Part shown: positions 1 to 10,977 of the stretch, in pieces
Layout: the number at the start of each line of letters is the position of its first letter
How positions within the stretch are numbered: position 1 is the stretch's first letter
Source of the DNA: Biscogniauxia marginata
Taxonomy: Eukaryota > Ascomycota > Sordariomycetes > Xylariales > Xylariaceae
DNA length: 64,000 nt
Assembly (NCBI GenBank): GCA_022695795.1
Contig: MU404068.1
Span: forward strand, 310,001 to 374,000
Reading direction: 5' to 3'
The notes under the pieces: generated by a model
The model's database searches: none
What the model saw: the letters and a program-made list of their open reading frames with translations, nothing else
What the model was told of the DNA's origin: nothing
Position numbers and translations under genes: made by a program

Positions 1-773
1 GTGAATACGACTAGCCCTTTGCCCTTGAGATTACACATGACAAATCTCTCATCCATTATGAGCTCATCTTGCACCCACTCCCCTTCTGAATTAAGGCGAA
101 TCCCGCCCGAGATGCCCGTCTCGTAGGGCGTGTGTCTGGGAATCGACCCAGACACGAGGAAAGTGTCCTCAAGCACGGTGTGGGCCTCGCCGCTCTTGAA
201 GACTACCGCACCGGCCTCCTCCACCTCGGCAAACGTCGGGTCGGGCTCGAGGGATATCGGCTCCCGGGCCATCACGCCCCTGAAATCCGGTCTGTCCGGA
301 TGCAAGTCGACCACGACCTTTTCCGCACGTGTGCCCGGGCGGCTTTGCTTGGCTGCCTCGATCATCCGCACGGCCGCGAGCACGCCACCCGAGTGGTCGC
401 GGTGCCAGTGCGAGAGGACAACTCGCTCGATGAGCCCGGCGTCCAGGCCCAGTCTCGTGACGTTTCTCTCCCACACGGCCTCCTCGGGCCCCGCATCGAA
501 GAGGAGGCTATGGGACTTGCCGTCCCTTGTCACGGTTATCAGCAAGGATAAGCCGTGCGCGCCGCAGCATAGCGTGTCCATTCTCATCTCCTTGGAGCTG
601 CCGCCGCGTTGGGCGCTGCTTGGGAGGGCGGTTAGTGGTGCGCCCATGAATGATTGGGGGTGTTTGACTCCAGGGTGTGGCGATGGCGAGATCTGGTCGA
701 TCTCATCGTTGACGATGGCGTGGATGGTCAAGCTGTCGACTTCGACGAGTTTCGGAATTTGCGAGGGGGCCAT
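1..773 (-). CDS. Metallo-beta-lactamase-fold hydrolase, C-terminus cut by window edge
   Basis: Reading leftwards from the ATG at 773-771, one open frame runs without a stop to base 1, so the gene continues outside the window; about 257 residues are visible. The metal-binding signature HWHRDH lies at residues 122-127 (His122, His124, Asp126, His127), preceded by a DAGPE segment at about 93-97 that fits the first strand-loop of the fold. Members resembling 7,8-dihydropterin-6-methyl-4-(ribofuranosyl)-aminobenzene-phosphate synthase-like proteins share this arrangement and are common single-domain proteins in fungi; the substrate cannot be told. No signal peptide is visible, so a cytosolic protein is likely. 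A TATATATA stretch at about 918-928 lies some 145 bp upstream of the start and could be its TATA element. Family call is firm, specific function is unknown. Confidence 0.8.
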   Translation of the reverse strand, partial: MAPSQIPKLVEVDSLTIHAIVNDEIDQISPSPHPGVKHPQSFMGAPLTALPSSAQRGGSSKEMRMDTLCCGAHGLSLLITVTRDGKSHSLLFDAGPEEAVWERNVTRLGLDAGLIERVVLSHWHRDHSGGVLAAVRMIEAAKQSRPGTRAEKVVVDLHPDRPDFRGVMAREPISLEPDPTFAEVEEAGAVVFKSGEAHTVLEDTFLVSGSIPRHTPYETGISGGIRLNSEGEWVQDELIMDERFVMCNLKGKGLVVF

Positions 774-2927
774 ATTGATGGATATTTCAAAATCTTGCGT
801 TGAGTGCGAGTTCTTTTTTCGGGGTTTTCCCTTTGCCTTTTCTTTCTTATGGAAAGATACACATCGATGTTCTGCGCCCTTGGCTTTTTTGTGTTGATTT
901 TAGAGTTAATGCCTCTCATATATATACACGACGACTCTTTCTCGTTTGAGAATACTAGATACCATTATGTTTCCACTCTACTTAACGACCCTTGCCGTAT
1001 CACATAAGAGTCGAGCAAGTTTTAACGGGGAGCTGTTATTCAGGGATATCGAGATCTTAGTAACCTCGTATACACATGTAGGTATATCTTGGTTGCTAAG
1101 CGGTGAGACGGCATATCTTGGCGATATAAAGTTACTCAAAATCTGATTCGTACGCTTAAGGATCTCTTCTTTAATATGATATAGCTTTTTCGCCTGCCGT
1201 AGCTTGTGTAATCAATCATCAGACTGTAAACCATCACGAAAACCTATAGAGAGACATGGAATACGTGGCACCCAGGAAGCTTCTGCATAAATTAGTAATA
1301 ACGGTTGGTGCCAAATTAAGTGCCCCCAGTATTTGAGGTATCGCCGCTGACAAGAACTGTGAAATCGCCGGGCTGGTCATGTTAATTGCTGACATCGCCG
1401 CTTACGTCTGCATTTGGTGCCCGAATCCATCGATTCTTGAGTGCAAGCTGTCAAAAAGCTGTCTTATAGATCCTACTGAATTTGCTTTTTACTTGTCGGC
1501 ACTAATCACGGATTGAAGCTAGGGAGAACAATAGTCGTTCTTAGATTGTTTAGAGACCATATCTCTTGGTAGATAAGCAAGTTAGCAAGTTCCCTTCTCG
1601 GAAGATGTCCTTGCTATCTTCATCTTCGGTTATATGGCGTTTTACTGAGCGACTGGGAGGATAACGGGTGTTCCATCGTACGAGTTGGGCTGATTCTCGG
1701 CTCCCTGGACACCTAGGACGAGAAATGTTGCGAGTAGGAATTGTTGTGCGTGAAGACACAGCTAATTTCTGCAGTGGGCTACGGATACAGAGTCCAGAAT
1801 ATCCTGAAGAATAGTTTCAGAGTACAGAAGGACAACTATTCATATATTTATAAAAGGTTGTTGGGAGAATGGCGTTTCGCACGCCATCGCCTTTGTTTTT
1901 CACATTCTCACTTAATGAAGCTAGGTTAGACTTCATTGATGCTTCGGGAAATTTATCTGACAGCATGTGTGATATACAGATTAGCGAGTGAGAGTTCGAC
2001 ACGAGAGAAGGTCACTGAATCTGATGCATGCAGACTGATTAGATAAATTTGTATGATATAGGTTGACTATCCACCATTATGCATCCATTTTCACTACTTT
2101 GAGAGTATACTCATAAGGGTATGGGCGTTTTGAATTCTTACTCAGATAAAACATGCTTCAAAGATATCAAGGAAACTTCTACGTGAAAGGGTGAAATTTA
2201 TAAGGTTACAAAAGATCCAACGTTCTTAGTATTAACGGAAACTAGGTCACCCTTTCTACCTTAACAATACCTACATGACCGAACAATTATCTAGGGCCTT
2301 CCAGTAGTAGTAATACCCCCGGTCTATAACAAGTCCACTGTGATTGATGTTGGAAATTTGCTATAACTCCTACATGTATAGAGATACCTCTGACGACTGA
2401 ATTATCATCGCTGAGTGCGTGCAGTGAAGCTTAGTGTCGAGGGTCACAGCCAAGTTTTACGTGTGCGAGAAAAGGGAGGAGGTTCGCAGGTTGATATCCT
2501 ACACAATTCTTTTAGATTTTTTGAACTAGGTAATGTAGGGAGAGGCAAGACCAGTTTGGCCCAGTAGGCATTAGAGTCTAGAAATTTCATCCTCTCCGAA
2601 TTCACTCCAAAGCATAGACTTATTGCTACGTAGCCCCCTATCTAGGTACCTAGGTAGGCTGGTAGATAATAAACCGAAAGCCCTGAAGTAGCTTCCTCCG
2701 TGCTTCGAGTGACTATGAAAGAAGGAGCAACAACACCTTGGCCTTTCCAACCCACGACTTTGAGTGTGGACCTAATCCCGACGATATTTGTTCTCATTTT
2801 TAACCATAAAACTACTCCTACCGCTCTTAGGCGTTGTCTCTGTCCTATCAGCTATAGTCTATTCCTTAGATATTTAGCTACAGTTTTAAGTCATATTTCT
2901 ACGTGTCTTTTCAAGAATACTGTCATA
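774..2927. other. Intergenic, no supported gene
   Basis: About 2.1 kb between a leftward and a rightward gene, so it should hold both promoters. It is AT-rich, with only short, overlapping open frames on both strands and no family resemblance. The one visible structure is a palindromic CTAGGTACCTAGGTAGG run at 2642-2658, about 270 bp before the next start codon. An open frame runs from GTG 2700 into the next gene, but the first ATG with a convincing protein start is at 2928. Confidence 0.6.
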
Positions 2928-4634
2928 ATGTCTCTGCACCGATGGTCCCTACCAAGTAGAGCATATTCTCACGAGAAGTCCAGCGATAGCGACTCGAATC
3001 GGTCTACAAAGTTTTCCACCGTACACATTGGTCAACCTGGAATCTGTCGCAGGGCGAACCTTTCTGGCGTTTTTGCAACATTGTTCGAAAAAAATGAGAA
3101 TACTCAAAACAATACCAGTCCAGAGAATACGCACCTTAATACAAACCAGACACAGCCTTTGGCATCTCGTACCGAAAACATACCACATACCCCTAATATC
3201 AAGTCTTGGCACGTCAAAGAGCTCCAGACTACCATCTCCAGTGACGTTGATCCGCCAACAACTAATGATTACAAGCCTTGGATTGCCAAATGGGATTCTG
3301 TGCCACAGCCTCTCTGGAACCCGTTGTGCGACAGACCAATTACACCCGGCCAGACACCCCAGAAACATGAATCTTCAGCAAGAATCAATTCCTATAATTT
3401 GCCAAATGGAGAAGGCGATGGGAATAGGGGAAAAGAGAAGGTGCCGCTAGAGTCGACGAAATCATCTGACTGTCTCGATAGGGTTCGCAGTACCTCCTCA
3501 TCATATCCTACAGAGGGGATTCACTCTCCACCTGACAATTGTCGCTCCCCTGAGCCAACGACCTGGACACAGAATCTAGTGTCTGAGTATTTGCGCTTAG
3601 TGGAATATCCATCCAAGGAATTATGGTATCGGTCGAGCGAGTTAACGAACGATACATCAGCTCAAGACCTAGATTCCGGCAAGGGCCTCATAGAAGAGCT
3701 AGCAGCAGCTGGAGGTGTTTTCGTAACAGATTCAAGAAATACCAACCAAGACCAAACCAATAAATTTTGCCTTTCTATAATTTCTCCTCGTCAGACAGTG
3801 GAGGGAGACATTATCTCTTTAGCACAACCACTTCCTGGTTCTGATGTCGTCAAAGAGCCAGATCAAAAGGATCATAAGCACTCCTCGAGCAGTGACTGCA
3901 TAGTGCCTATCTTGCAGAGCGGAGGTTCTAGCGATCCTGCAATTGAAGTCAGTTTCGTATCATATAAAGCTCCCATCTCCGTGGACACTTCCGAGGACGA
4001 TACTCTACTCAAAATCGGCCGTTTCAGTTCGACGGATTGTATGCGTCCCAGCACTAATACCGGCTCAACTTCTTGTACAACCATACATGGACAAAGCAAG
4101 ACCTCCAAATCTAACACAATGCCCACATCTGTTTCTCAAAATATGCATGAACCTGCTAAAATCAGGTCAGAAATGCCACTAGGAGATTCTGGACAGCCTA
4201 GATCTATCCTGCCAGGCTCAAACCATTCTTCTACCTCCCTCGTCCAACGCCTTCAAAAGTTTAAATTCAAGAAATGGGTTAAGAAGGTGTGTTTTCGAAC
4301 CAAGGTCCGCTTCGAACACGCAGTGAAGCCTACCCATTTCTCGAGGGCGTCAGTCGGCGACAAGCATACTTCACGGAAGTCTAAAAAGGGCAAGAGAGGG
4401 CGCGTCAAGGCAAATAGAAGGTTCATGGTGCCGTGGTACGATCAGACAAAAACAGCAAAACATGAGAGACAGACGAAGAAGCGCGAGAAAAGACCAAAAG
4501 AAGCACACCAGTTCTTTAGCACATTCAAGATAAACAAGTCTATTCAACTACCAAGCACCCTATCTGGAGGAGAAGAGAAGCATAATGCTTACCATAAAAG
4601 AGTGCAATCCTGTCCGGCACATGTAGGACTATGA
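2928..4634 (+). CDS. Unrecognised 568-aa protein with basic C-terminus
   Basis: Single open frame of 568 codons. I start it at ATG 2928; an in-frame ATG at 2715 and a GTG at 2700 would add 71-76 residues, including a stretch that looks like translated leader. The protein is rich in Ser, Thr, Asn and Pro over its first 450 residues with no predicted membrane segment. The last 120 residues are strongly basic: clusters such as KFKFKKWVKKV, RKSKKGKRGRVKANRR and KHERQTKKREKRPKE look like nuclear or nucleic-acid contacting segments. No catalytic motif is recognisable. The length of the frame against the AT-rich surroundings supports a real gene, but codon use is weakly biased, so a lineage-specific, fast-evolving gene is the best reading. 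It could also be a partly decayed gene. Confidence 0.55.
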   Translation: MSLHRWSLPSRAYSHEKSSDSDSNRSTKFSTVHIGQPGICRRANLSGVFATLFEKNENTQNNTSPENTHLNTNQTQPLASRTENIPHTPNIKSWHVKELQTTISSDVDPPTTNDYKPWIAKWDSVPQPLWNPLCDRPITPGQTPQKHESSARINSYNLPNGEGDGNRGKEKVPLESTKSSDCLDRVRSTSSSYPTEGIHSPPDNCRSPEPTTWTQNLVSEYLRLVEYPSKELWYRSSELTNDTSAQDLDSGKGLIEELAAAGGVFVTDSRNTNQDQTNKFCLSIISPRQTVEGDIISLAQPLPGSDVVKEPDQKDHKHSSSSDCIVPILQSGGSSDPAIEVSFVSYKAPISVDTSEDDTLLKIGRFSSTDCMRPSTNTGSTSCTTIHGQSKTSKSNTMPTSVSQNMHEPAKIRSEMPLGDSGQPRSILPGSNHSSTSLVQRLQKFKFKKWVKKVCFRTKVRFEHAVKPTHFSRASVGDKHTSRKSKKGKRGRVKANRRFMVPWYDQTKTAKHERQTKKREKRPKEAHQFFSTFKINKSIQLPSTLSGGEEKHNAYHKRVQSCPAHVGL

Positions 4635-6599
4635 TGCAAGGATTAAGGAGGTTTCCTCATCTGTTAATTAGAGAAGACCTGGTCCGACCGGTACAATTGC
4701 AGTATGGTAGTCGATGATACCCTACTATTGAGAACTAGAGCCAACGTAGCCTGTAAGAGCGACAACAGGGATATTAAAGCTGGGCCTAGTACGAAAATGA
4801 AGTAAAAGTGGTAAAAGGGGGGGGGGGGGGGGTTGCCTTGTGACGGCTCATTGTCAATGACCGTTGGAATACGGGAAGTAGAAATGGATTGTTAGTACGG
4901 ATGCTCTAAATGGATATACGTCAAAGTTCTCTGTGGACTCAACCTATCCTCATTGATTTTCAACACCATCGTGTCTGGTACCACTTGATGCGACATGACA
5001 GCACATGTTAAGTGAGGGAAATCGTTTGCATTTCTGTCAGTATTCATCTGCATTTATCTATCTAGACCGATAGAGTGTTTTTGCCTTGGTAGTTGGGATT
5101 TCAGTATTGTAGACCCTAGATCCGACATAAGACACTAATGCCGTTAGCTAGAGATTCTTGAGCCGATATAAGTATAACGATCTAACTTGACTTGTGCCTT
5201 AGGTATGTAATACCACTAAGCTAAGAAGCCAAAGGGCAAGATAGATTTCCTCAAGGTCTCGATAATATCTAACTGTGTAACATATCATATCATATGAATG
5301 TACGTGATACGAGAATTAATACCGCTAAAGGGAGCCCTGCGCCTATCACATTGCCTCACTCCGAACCGTAAAGCTCTCGCAATAGGGATATCAAAGTCGG
5401 AGTAAGATTTCTTGTTTCGTGCAGTATATTTGGTCCCTCGAAACCAAATAGATGATTCGCTCTGACTTGGTCTTCTGTCGTTTACCTCATTCAACATTAC
5501 GCCAATTCTCTTCAGGTTTCTAGAGTAGCTGGTTAGCTAAAGCTACTATCACGAACCGTTGGCAACGTTTAAAATGGCCTTTACTTAAGAATCACATCAC
5601 CTCTGTGGCAACTTTTCGTAAGTTAAAGGCAGTGTATACTTTGAGGTATTTTTTCTTTGCTCCCTTTTCTTTCCCGTTTCGGTTTATTTTATCATTGTCT
5701 TGTCGCAATAGGCTGTACTGATTTATACTACCTAATTTCTACCTAGTACATTATCCCCCTTAACCTATCTAATCTATGCAGTTCTTCAATATAACGAGAC
5801 TCTTAAAAGCATATTTATTAGGACATTTCTAACTGCACAACTCTTACGCTAGCTTCATGTTTCCTTTTAGATGCGTCTGTTCCACAAGACCTGTACTTTA
5901 GCAGGGGAATGGTACTAGGTAGGGCTATAGATTACTAAGCTATGCATCTTCATTGTAACCCCATGGATTTTTATCATATGCAACCAGATGTTGGGAAGAT
6001 AGTTGTCTCCAGCAGCCTGGATCTCGCTATTGACTCCCTTGCAGAAGTATGTGTGGGGTTACCGTCCACTTGGATAGTTGACGGCTGACGCTATAAACCA
6101 TGTTCCGCTAAATCGATCCGTCACAGACAGATCCCTTCCTTGCCTTAGGTACCTAATGTACGTAATGCATTCTGCAAGCCTAGCCTCTATACATAGTATG
6201 TCTAGCTTATGAGGTGCTTTTGATTCAGGATTTAGTTTATGGGACGTCTTTCCCCAGACTTTCTTAGGGATTTAGTTTATATACTCAGGCAGGCTATTTA
6301 TTGGAAGCACTTTCTTCCCCCATCGCTAACAAAGCTATTGTGGTCCACTTATAAGAAGAGTCACCCTATTGTCATCTGAGATATTATCAAGCTACTGGTA
6401 TAGCAGGAACTCCACGTTTAACCCCCGAGCTTTAGAGGTAAATTCAGCAGGTTGGTTTCTGATTGAAAACTTAGTCCCATACCAGGGACATGTATAACTC
6501 ATCGGAAATTTCGTCTAGACATATCGAAATAAGTAAGGGTTGTCGTTGCGCTGTCTAACGCATTCTCACCAAATCAAGATAATTACTCCCCCTTTCATC
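4635..6599. other. Intergenic, no supported gene; G16 run
   Basis: Almost 2 kb with no supportable coding region on either strand. A run of 16 G lies at 4817-4832, about 180 bp past the upstream stop codon. A 12-bp direct repeat (GGATTTAGTTTA) occurs at about 6228 and 6268. TAGGTACCTAA at 6146-6156 is another copy of the palindromic motif seen across the window. The last part must contain the promoter of the acetyltransferase gene. Confidence 0.6.
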
Positions 6600-7218
6600 A
6601 TGTCTACGCCCTCGGTGAAGCTCTTCTCGCCGACTGAGCACGCCCATTTGGTCCCTTACATTGCTGCTCTCCACGCAGCCTGCATTTCGCATGACCAGGT
6701 GATTGCCACGTTTCTCCCGCCCCTCAACCACGAGAAGCTGTTGGCGTGGTGGAAAGACACAATAGCCGAGGTCAAGGCGGGAATCCGGTTCATCAGCATC
6801 CTCCTCGACGAATCTGCCCCGGGATCCACCCCGAAAGGTACCGAGCTCGTGGGCATCGTGACGCTGGGCATGCCGCCGAGCGAGACCGGCTCGCATCGCG
6901 GGTTCGTGGAGAAGCTCTTCGTTAGCCCTAAATATCGACGACGGGGCGGCGCTAGAGCGCTGATGGATCACTTGGAGGCGGAAGCGCTGAAGAGAGGACG
7001 GAAACTACTCGTATGTCCCGGTTTCCGCTACCACTGTATAGTAAGAGTTTTTGACGCGCAATTAGATGTTGGACACGGAGGCTGGCAGTCCAGCTGCACA
7101 GGTGTACCCGAGACTTGGCTTTACGGAGATAGGCATGATTCCTTCATATTCTATCAGTCCTGCGGGCGGTTTACGAGATGAGCTCTTCTATTACAAACAA
7201 CTGCAAGAACACAGCTAG
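6600..7218 (+). CDS. GNAT family N-acetyltransferase
   Basis: Two exons, 6600-7010 and 7066-7218, joined over a 55-bp intron with donor GTATGT and acceptor TTAG; the phase-0 join gives 187 residues. Without splicing the frame runs to 7181 in a meaningless tail, while the joined version ends in a typical GNAT C-terminus (MLDTEAGSPA, then VYPRLGFTEIG). The acetyl-CoA loop is the segment VSPKYRRRGGARALMDHLEA at about residues 109-128, matching the (R/Q)xxGxG/A pattern of motif A, and the LDTE..A..YxxLGF segment is motif B. Proteins of this size acetylate small amines, antibiotics or protein N-termini; which one cannot be told. ATG 6600 has a C-rich leader and is the first Met that gives the N-terminal strand. 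A second GNAT gene is not nearby and no operon-like context applies. Confidence 0.85.
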
Positions 7219-8006
7219 GAAGATTCTTCAAAGCCATTCGCAACTTCGGGTTCATGGTCTCGGGGGAGCTTTATTTAGTTAGGTTGGCTTGAGTAAAATA
7301 TTGAGGAAAGGTTTATCTGCATCCTGGTCCTTTCAGAGTTGGCCTGGATGATCATTAACAACAATCAAACAACTCCACGAATAGCGCGGCGAAGGACTCT
7401 TTGAAAAAGTATACAATTACCTTTTAGCGTGTCACTTATTAATCGGAGCTCTCCGGTTCACAAGTTGCTCTGGATCGGACTGCCGCTATCTATCGTCTTT
7501 GCGTATTACCGGAGGTCCTTCTATGCCTGGGAATTAGTCCGCGGCCGAGAGTGACAGCGCCGAGCTGACCGGGTTCGGGAAAAGAAGTTAGTTGCTGGGC
7601 TCGCTCGGGGCTGGCTGCGGTCTAATTAGACCTAGCTTCCTATTGAAGTTTGATGGCTTTTTTGTTTTGTTTTTCTTTCTTCAATCCCCCCTTCCATGTA
7701 CATAGACACATCATGGCTGCAGCGCCGAGGCGCCACTGCGATTGACCTCTCACAGCTCTTATCTCTGCCAGGTGGGGGATCTTCCTCGACGACATGTGCT
7801 CTGCCCTAGGCCGATCGCCCATGTAACCAAGCTTCCCTTTCGGGTTACAACTCCCCTGCAGGTCCCTGCTTGCTGGGAGCTATCCCGGTTGATTGGCCCG
7901 CCGCAAGATGAAGCTATATAACCACGATTGCCAATGTGTGACTCGCGTAGACAGCTCTTGACTGCTGCTTCGTTTTGTCTTGCCCTGCTCGTCCGTGATT
8001 GACAAG
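7219..8006. other. Intergenic with RNase T2 promoter
   Basis: No coding region is supported. The right part holds the promoter described separately. Short open frames read leftwards over 7640-8242 lie across the start of the RNase gene and are shadows. Confidence 0.6.
7892..7921 (+). promoter_or_regulatory. Candidate CCAAT and TATA elements of the RNase T2 gene
   Basis: ATTGG (reverse CCAAT) at 7892-7896 is followed by CTATATAA at about 7914-7921, some 85-90 bp before the RNase T2 start codon. Spacing and order are normal for a fungal core promoter. This is a motif match only; no transcription start can be seen. Confidence 0.35.
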
Positions 8007-9462
8007 ATGTCTGCCATGCGACACATCCTCGCCTCATCGCTGCTTTTACGAGGCGCCCTGGCTGGATTATACCCGGGCCTAAGCACCGACAACCATACCT
8101 GCTCATTAGGTGCGTTAGAAACATGAGTCGATACGATTGGCCTCAACCAAATTGCTAAATCTCTCATCTCTAGCGCCGCCAGTGCTATCCTGCTCAGAAG
8201 GAGCTCAGCCCGATCTGGTTGACACGTGTTGCACAGAGACATTCGGCGGTCTTGTTGTAAGAGCGCACTCCTCTATAATCACGGGATTTCATGGGGGGCG
8301 GACTGGCAATGACTGACTATTCACGGGGCAAAAACGAATAGCTTCAAACCCAGTTCTGGAACACATACACCGGGCTTGAAGCCGAGGGACAGGTGCTCCC
8401 CAAGGATGCGTGGACAATCCATGGGTTATGGCCCGGTAAGCCCAAGAGATCTGGAACATGCAATGTGATTCGTAGACGCTGACCCCCTTACCAGATTTTT
8501 GCAATGGTTCGTGGACTTGCCCCAGGGTGCTTCACTTGTGATAAGAATGAAACATCTGATCTGTCTTTGAAGGATCTTATACACAGTATTGCGATCCAAG
8601 GTGAGGAGCGAGAAAATGAACTCTAGACTGGCACACAAGTTTTATAAGAGCTGGCAGCTTACCTTGAATAGCCGCCAGTATGACCCGGAGCCGTACCCAA
8701 ACACCACGACCGGCACCCCGAGCGGCGAGCCTGTAGTGCCATGGACAGGCGTCTCGATCGACGAGTTCGTGAAGCCCTTCGGGAAGTGGGATCTGCTCGC
8801 CTACATGAAAAAGTAACATCATCCCCCCCCTTCTCCCCCTCTCCCTCTTTTCCCCTTTTCCCCTACCTACCTACCTACCTCCAAACCACCCTCCCCTTCC
8901 TTTCTCCCATCCCATCTAACCAAAAAAAACCCCACCCAGATTCTGGACCGGCCAGTCCCAACCCAGCGCCGTCCTCTGGGCGCACGAGTTCTCCAAGCAC
9001 GCGACCTGCTTCAGCAACTTCGACGTCGAGTGCTACGGGCCCCTGTACGCGCGCGCGCCCCACGCCGACGTCGCCGACTACTTCGCCACCGTCGTCGGCT
9101 ACTACCGGGACCTGCCGACGTGGGCCTGGCTCGCGGCGCGCGGCGTCCGGCCCTCCAACGCGACCACATACTCGCTGTCCGACGTCCAGGGCGCGCTGCG
9201 CCGCCGCGGCGCCTTCGGGCGCGTGCCCTACGTCGGCTGCGCCGGCCCGCGGTACAACGAGACGGCTGCCGGTCGCGGCTCCGCCGACGCCGGGTACACG
9301 GTGCTCGTCGAGGTGTGGTACTACCACCACGTGCTCGGGCGCGTGCAGAGCGGAAAGGGGCTCCCCGTCGACGCGGATATCGCCGGCGGCAGGGTGACGA
9401 ATTGCGCGACGACGCCCGGCGCGATCTGGTATTACGAGCGGACTGCCGGCTCTGAAGTCTGA
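8007..9462 (+). CDS. Secreted ribonuclease T2, seven exons
   Basis: Exons 8007-8109, 8174-8256, 8342-8435, 8495-8506, 8573-8600, 8672-8812 and 8940-9462 join in frame to 327 residues. RNase T2 enzymes cut single-stranded RNA through a 2',3'-cyclic phosphate and act in the secretory/vacuolar space or outside the cell. Residues 1-19 form a signal peptide ending in ALA. Active-site block CAS I is WTIHGLWP with His89; CAS II is HEFSKHATC with His169, Glu170 and His174. CAS II departs from the textbook HEWxKHGTC by Phe for Trp and Ala for Gly. Many paired Cys and several Asn-X-Thr/Ser sites fit a secreted glycoprotein. The exons were placed by GT..AG borders plus family continuity (for example GSYTQYCDPSRQYDPEPYPN across three exons). 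Exon 4 is only 12 nt. The 3' end faces the Sec62 gene 247 bp away. Confidence 0.88.
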
Positions 9463-9709
9463 AGGCCATAGAAAAGGGATTTGGAGGAATTTAAGCATCT
9501 TTTAATAGAATATATCGCGGTCCTCCTTAGCTGCTAGGATAGAAGTAGTACCCATCAAGTTAAGAAGGAAAATATAGTGTTCCATTATTGGCATACAATG
9601 TAGTTCGATGCGAAACTATAGCCATCTAATCTATCATACAGACTTTTTGTGTTATGCATTATAAGACCCCCTGAACGCCAATCGCTGCAAATGTCCGTAC
9701 TGTACATGA

Positions 9710-10977
9710 TTACTCGTCATCGGCGAGCTCCTCGACCTTCGGAGCTTCATAGCCAGTCCTCTGCTGCGGAGAGGTCTGGACTTGAGTCGTGGTCGCGGTA
9801 GTAGTAGCGTTAGCGGGAGCCGAGTGGCCTGTCGAACCGGCAAAGTGTGCAGCTGACTCTTGGTTCATCGACTTGGCAGCCTTCTTCTTCTTCGGCTTTG
9901 CAGTCTAAAATCTGTTAGTTAGGTACTTCCAGTGTCCAGCGAGTAGGACAAACCTCATGCCAAGCCCAGACAGGTCGGAAACTGTCCATGAAAGAAACGT
10001 CTTCCCAGAGATTGGGGTAAAGCCATAGTCCGGGAGAAACGAGAAAGTAGGTGACGCAGAAGAGGATGACACGGAAGATGGCCATGGCGAAGAAGAGACC
10101 CAAGAGTCCCAAAAATCCCCAGCTGAGATAGTAGACACCCTGTCGCAAGACTAGCGGCCACAGCGGGTAAAGAACTAGGAGGAAGATGACCACCAAGGCG
10201 AGAGCGCCATATACCTTGCGCATGATCTGACTGCCTTCGTACAGCCAGGCATAGTACATGTCATCGTGAGCCTCCTGCTGCTGCTCGATTTTGACGGTCC
10301 AAAGACCCTTAATGCGCTTCGCTTTCTTCCCATGGTCGTGGCCCGCGTGAGGGTCGATCTTGCTGACTCGTAACGCTAGCATGGACATAGGGAGTAGCTT
10401 GAAGGTGTTCTCGAGGGATGCGCGATCCTTGATCTCAGGTAGGGCAGGGTTCTTCGCTCGCGCCTTCGCGTAGGCTGGGGATTCGAGTGCTCGGAGTGCC
10501 CGCTTGACTAAAGGCCGGCGCGTGAGTTGGATAGGTACGTAAAATAGGAGCGAATACGAGCTACATACCTCTGAACATATCCTTTCGCTCCCCATTGAGA
10601 ATACAGGTACGCGGTTTCAAGGGCTGGCTTCTCAGAAAGTTGGCTAGGGCGATGGCGACTGGGTTCGGCGGGCCAGGCCGGATAGGTTGAGGTTGTCCCT
10701 GAGCAACACCCTGGCGCGGGCCCTGTGGTGGTGCTCCTTGTTGTTGTTGCTGCTGTTGTTGTGGTTGACCCGGGGCGCCTTGTTGCTGTCTCTGTTGTTG
10801 CATCTGCTGCATCTGCGCCAGACGCTGGGCCTTGATATGCTCGACGAATTGCGGAACCGTCATGCCGTGTTTCTGAGCTTCCTGGGCTAGCTGCTGTTGC
10901 ATGGCGGCAATCTGCTGAGGCGTCGGGCCTCCTGGGCCTACAGGTATGCCCATTGGGGGACCGTTAGGGTTCTGCAT
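9710..10977 (-). CDS. SEC62: ER protein-translocation subunit Sec62
   Basis: Three exons on the minus strand, 10569-10977, 9954-10507 and 9710-9904, with introns of 61 and 49 bp (GTATGT..TTTAG, GTTTGT..TTTTAG), give 385 residues. Sec62 works with Sec63, Sec71/72 and the Sec61 channel in post-translational import of secretory proteins into the ER. The N-terminal 100 residues are a Gln/Pro-rich extension, the central part (about 115-215) is the cytosolic Sec62 domain with KGLWTVKIEQQQEAHDDMYYAWLYEG, and two transmembrane segments follow (about 225-250 and 255-285) around WPLVLRQGVYYLSWG. The tail has a KPKKKKAAK cluster and ends in acidic ELADDE. The last 65 residues come from exon 3; without splicing the tail would be nonsense. 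The N-terminal Gln-rich part is longer than in yeast, as is usual in filamentous fungi. Confidence 0.92.

Noticed and set aside
130..897. Rightward open frames of 139-255 codons over the metallo-beta-lactamase gene
   Set aside because: They read Ser/Arg-rich text without motifs and lie opposite a leftward frame with an intact HxHxDH site.
7759..8242. Leftward frames of about 120 codons across the RNase T2 start
   Set aside because: Shadows of the RNase exons, which encode a signal peptide and conserved residues on the other strand.
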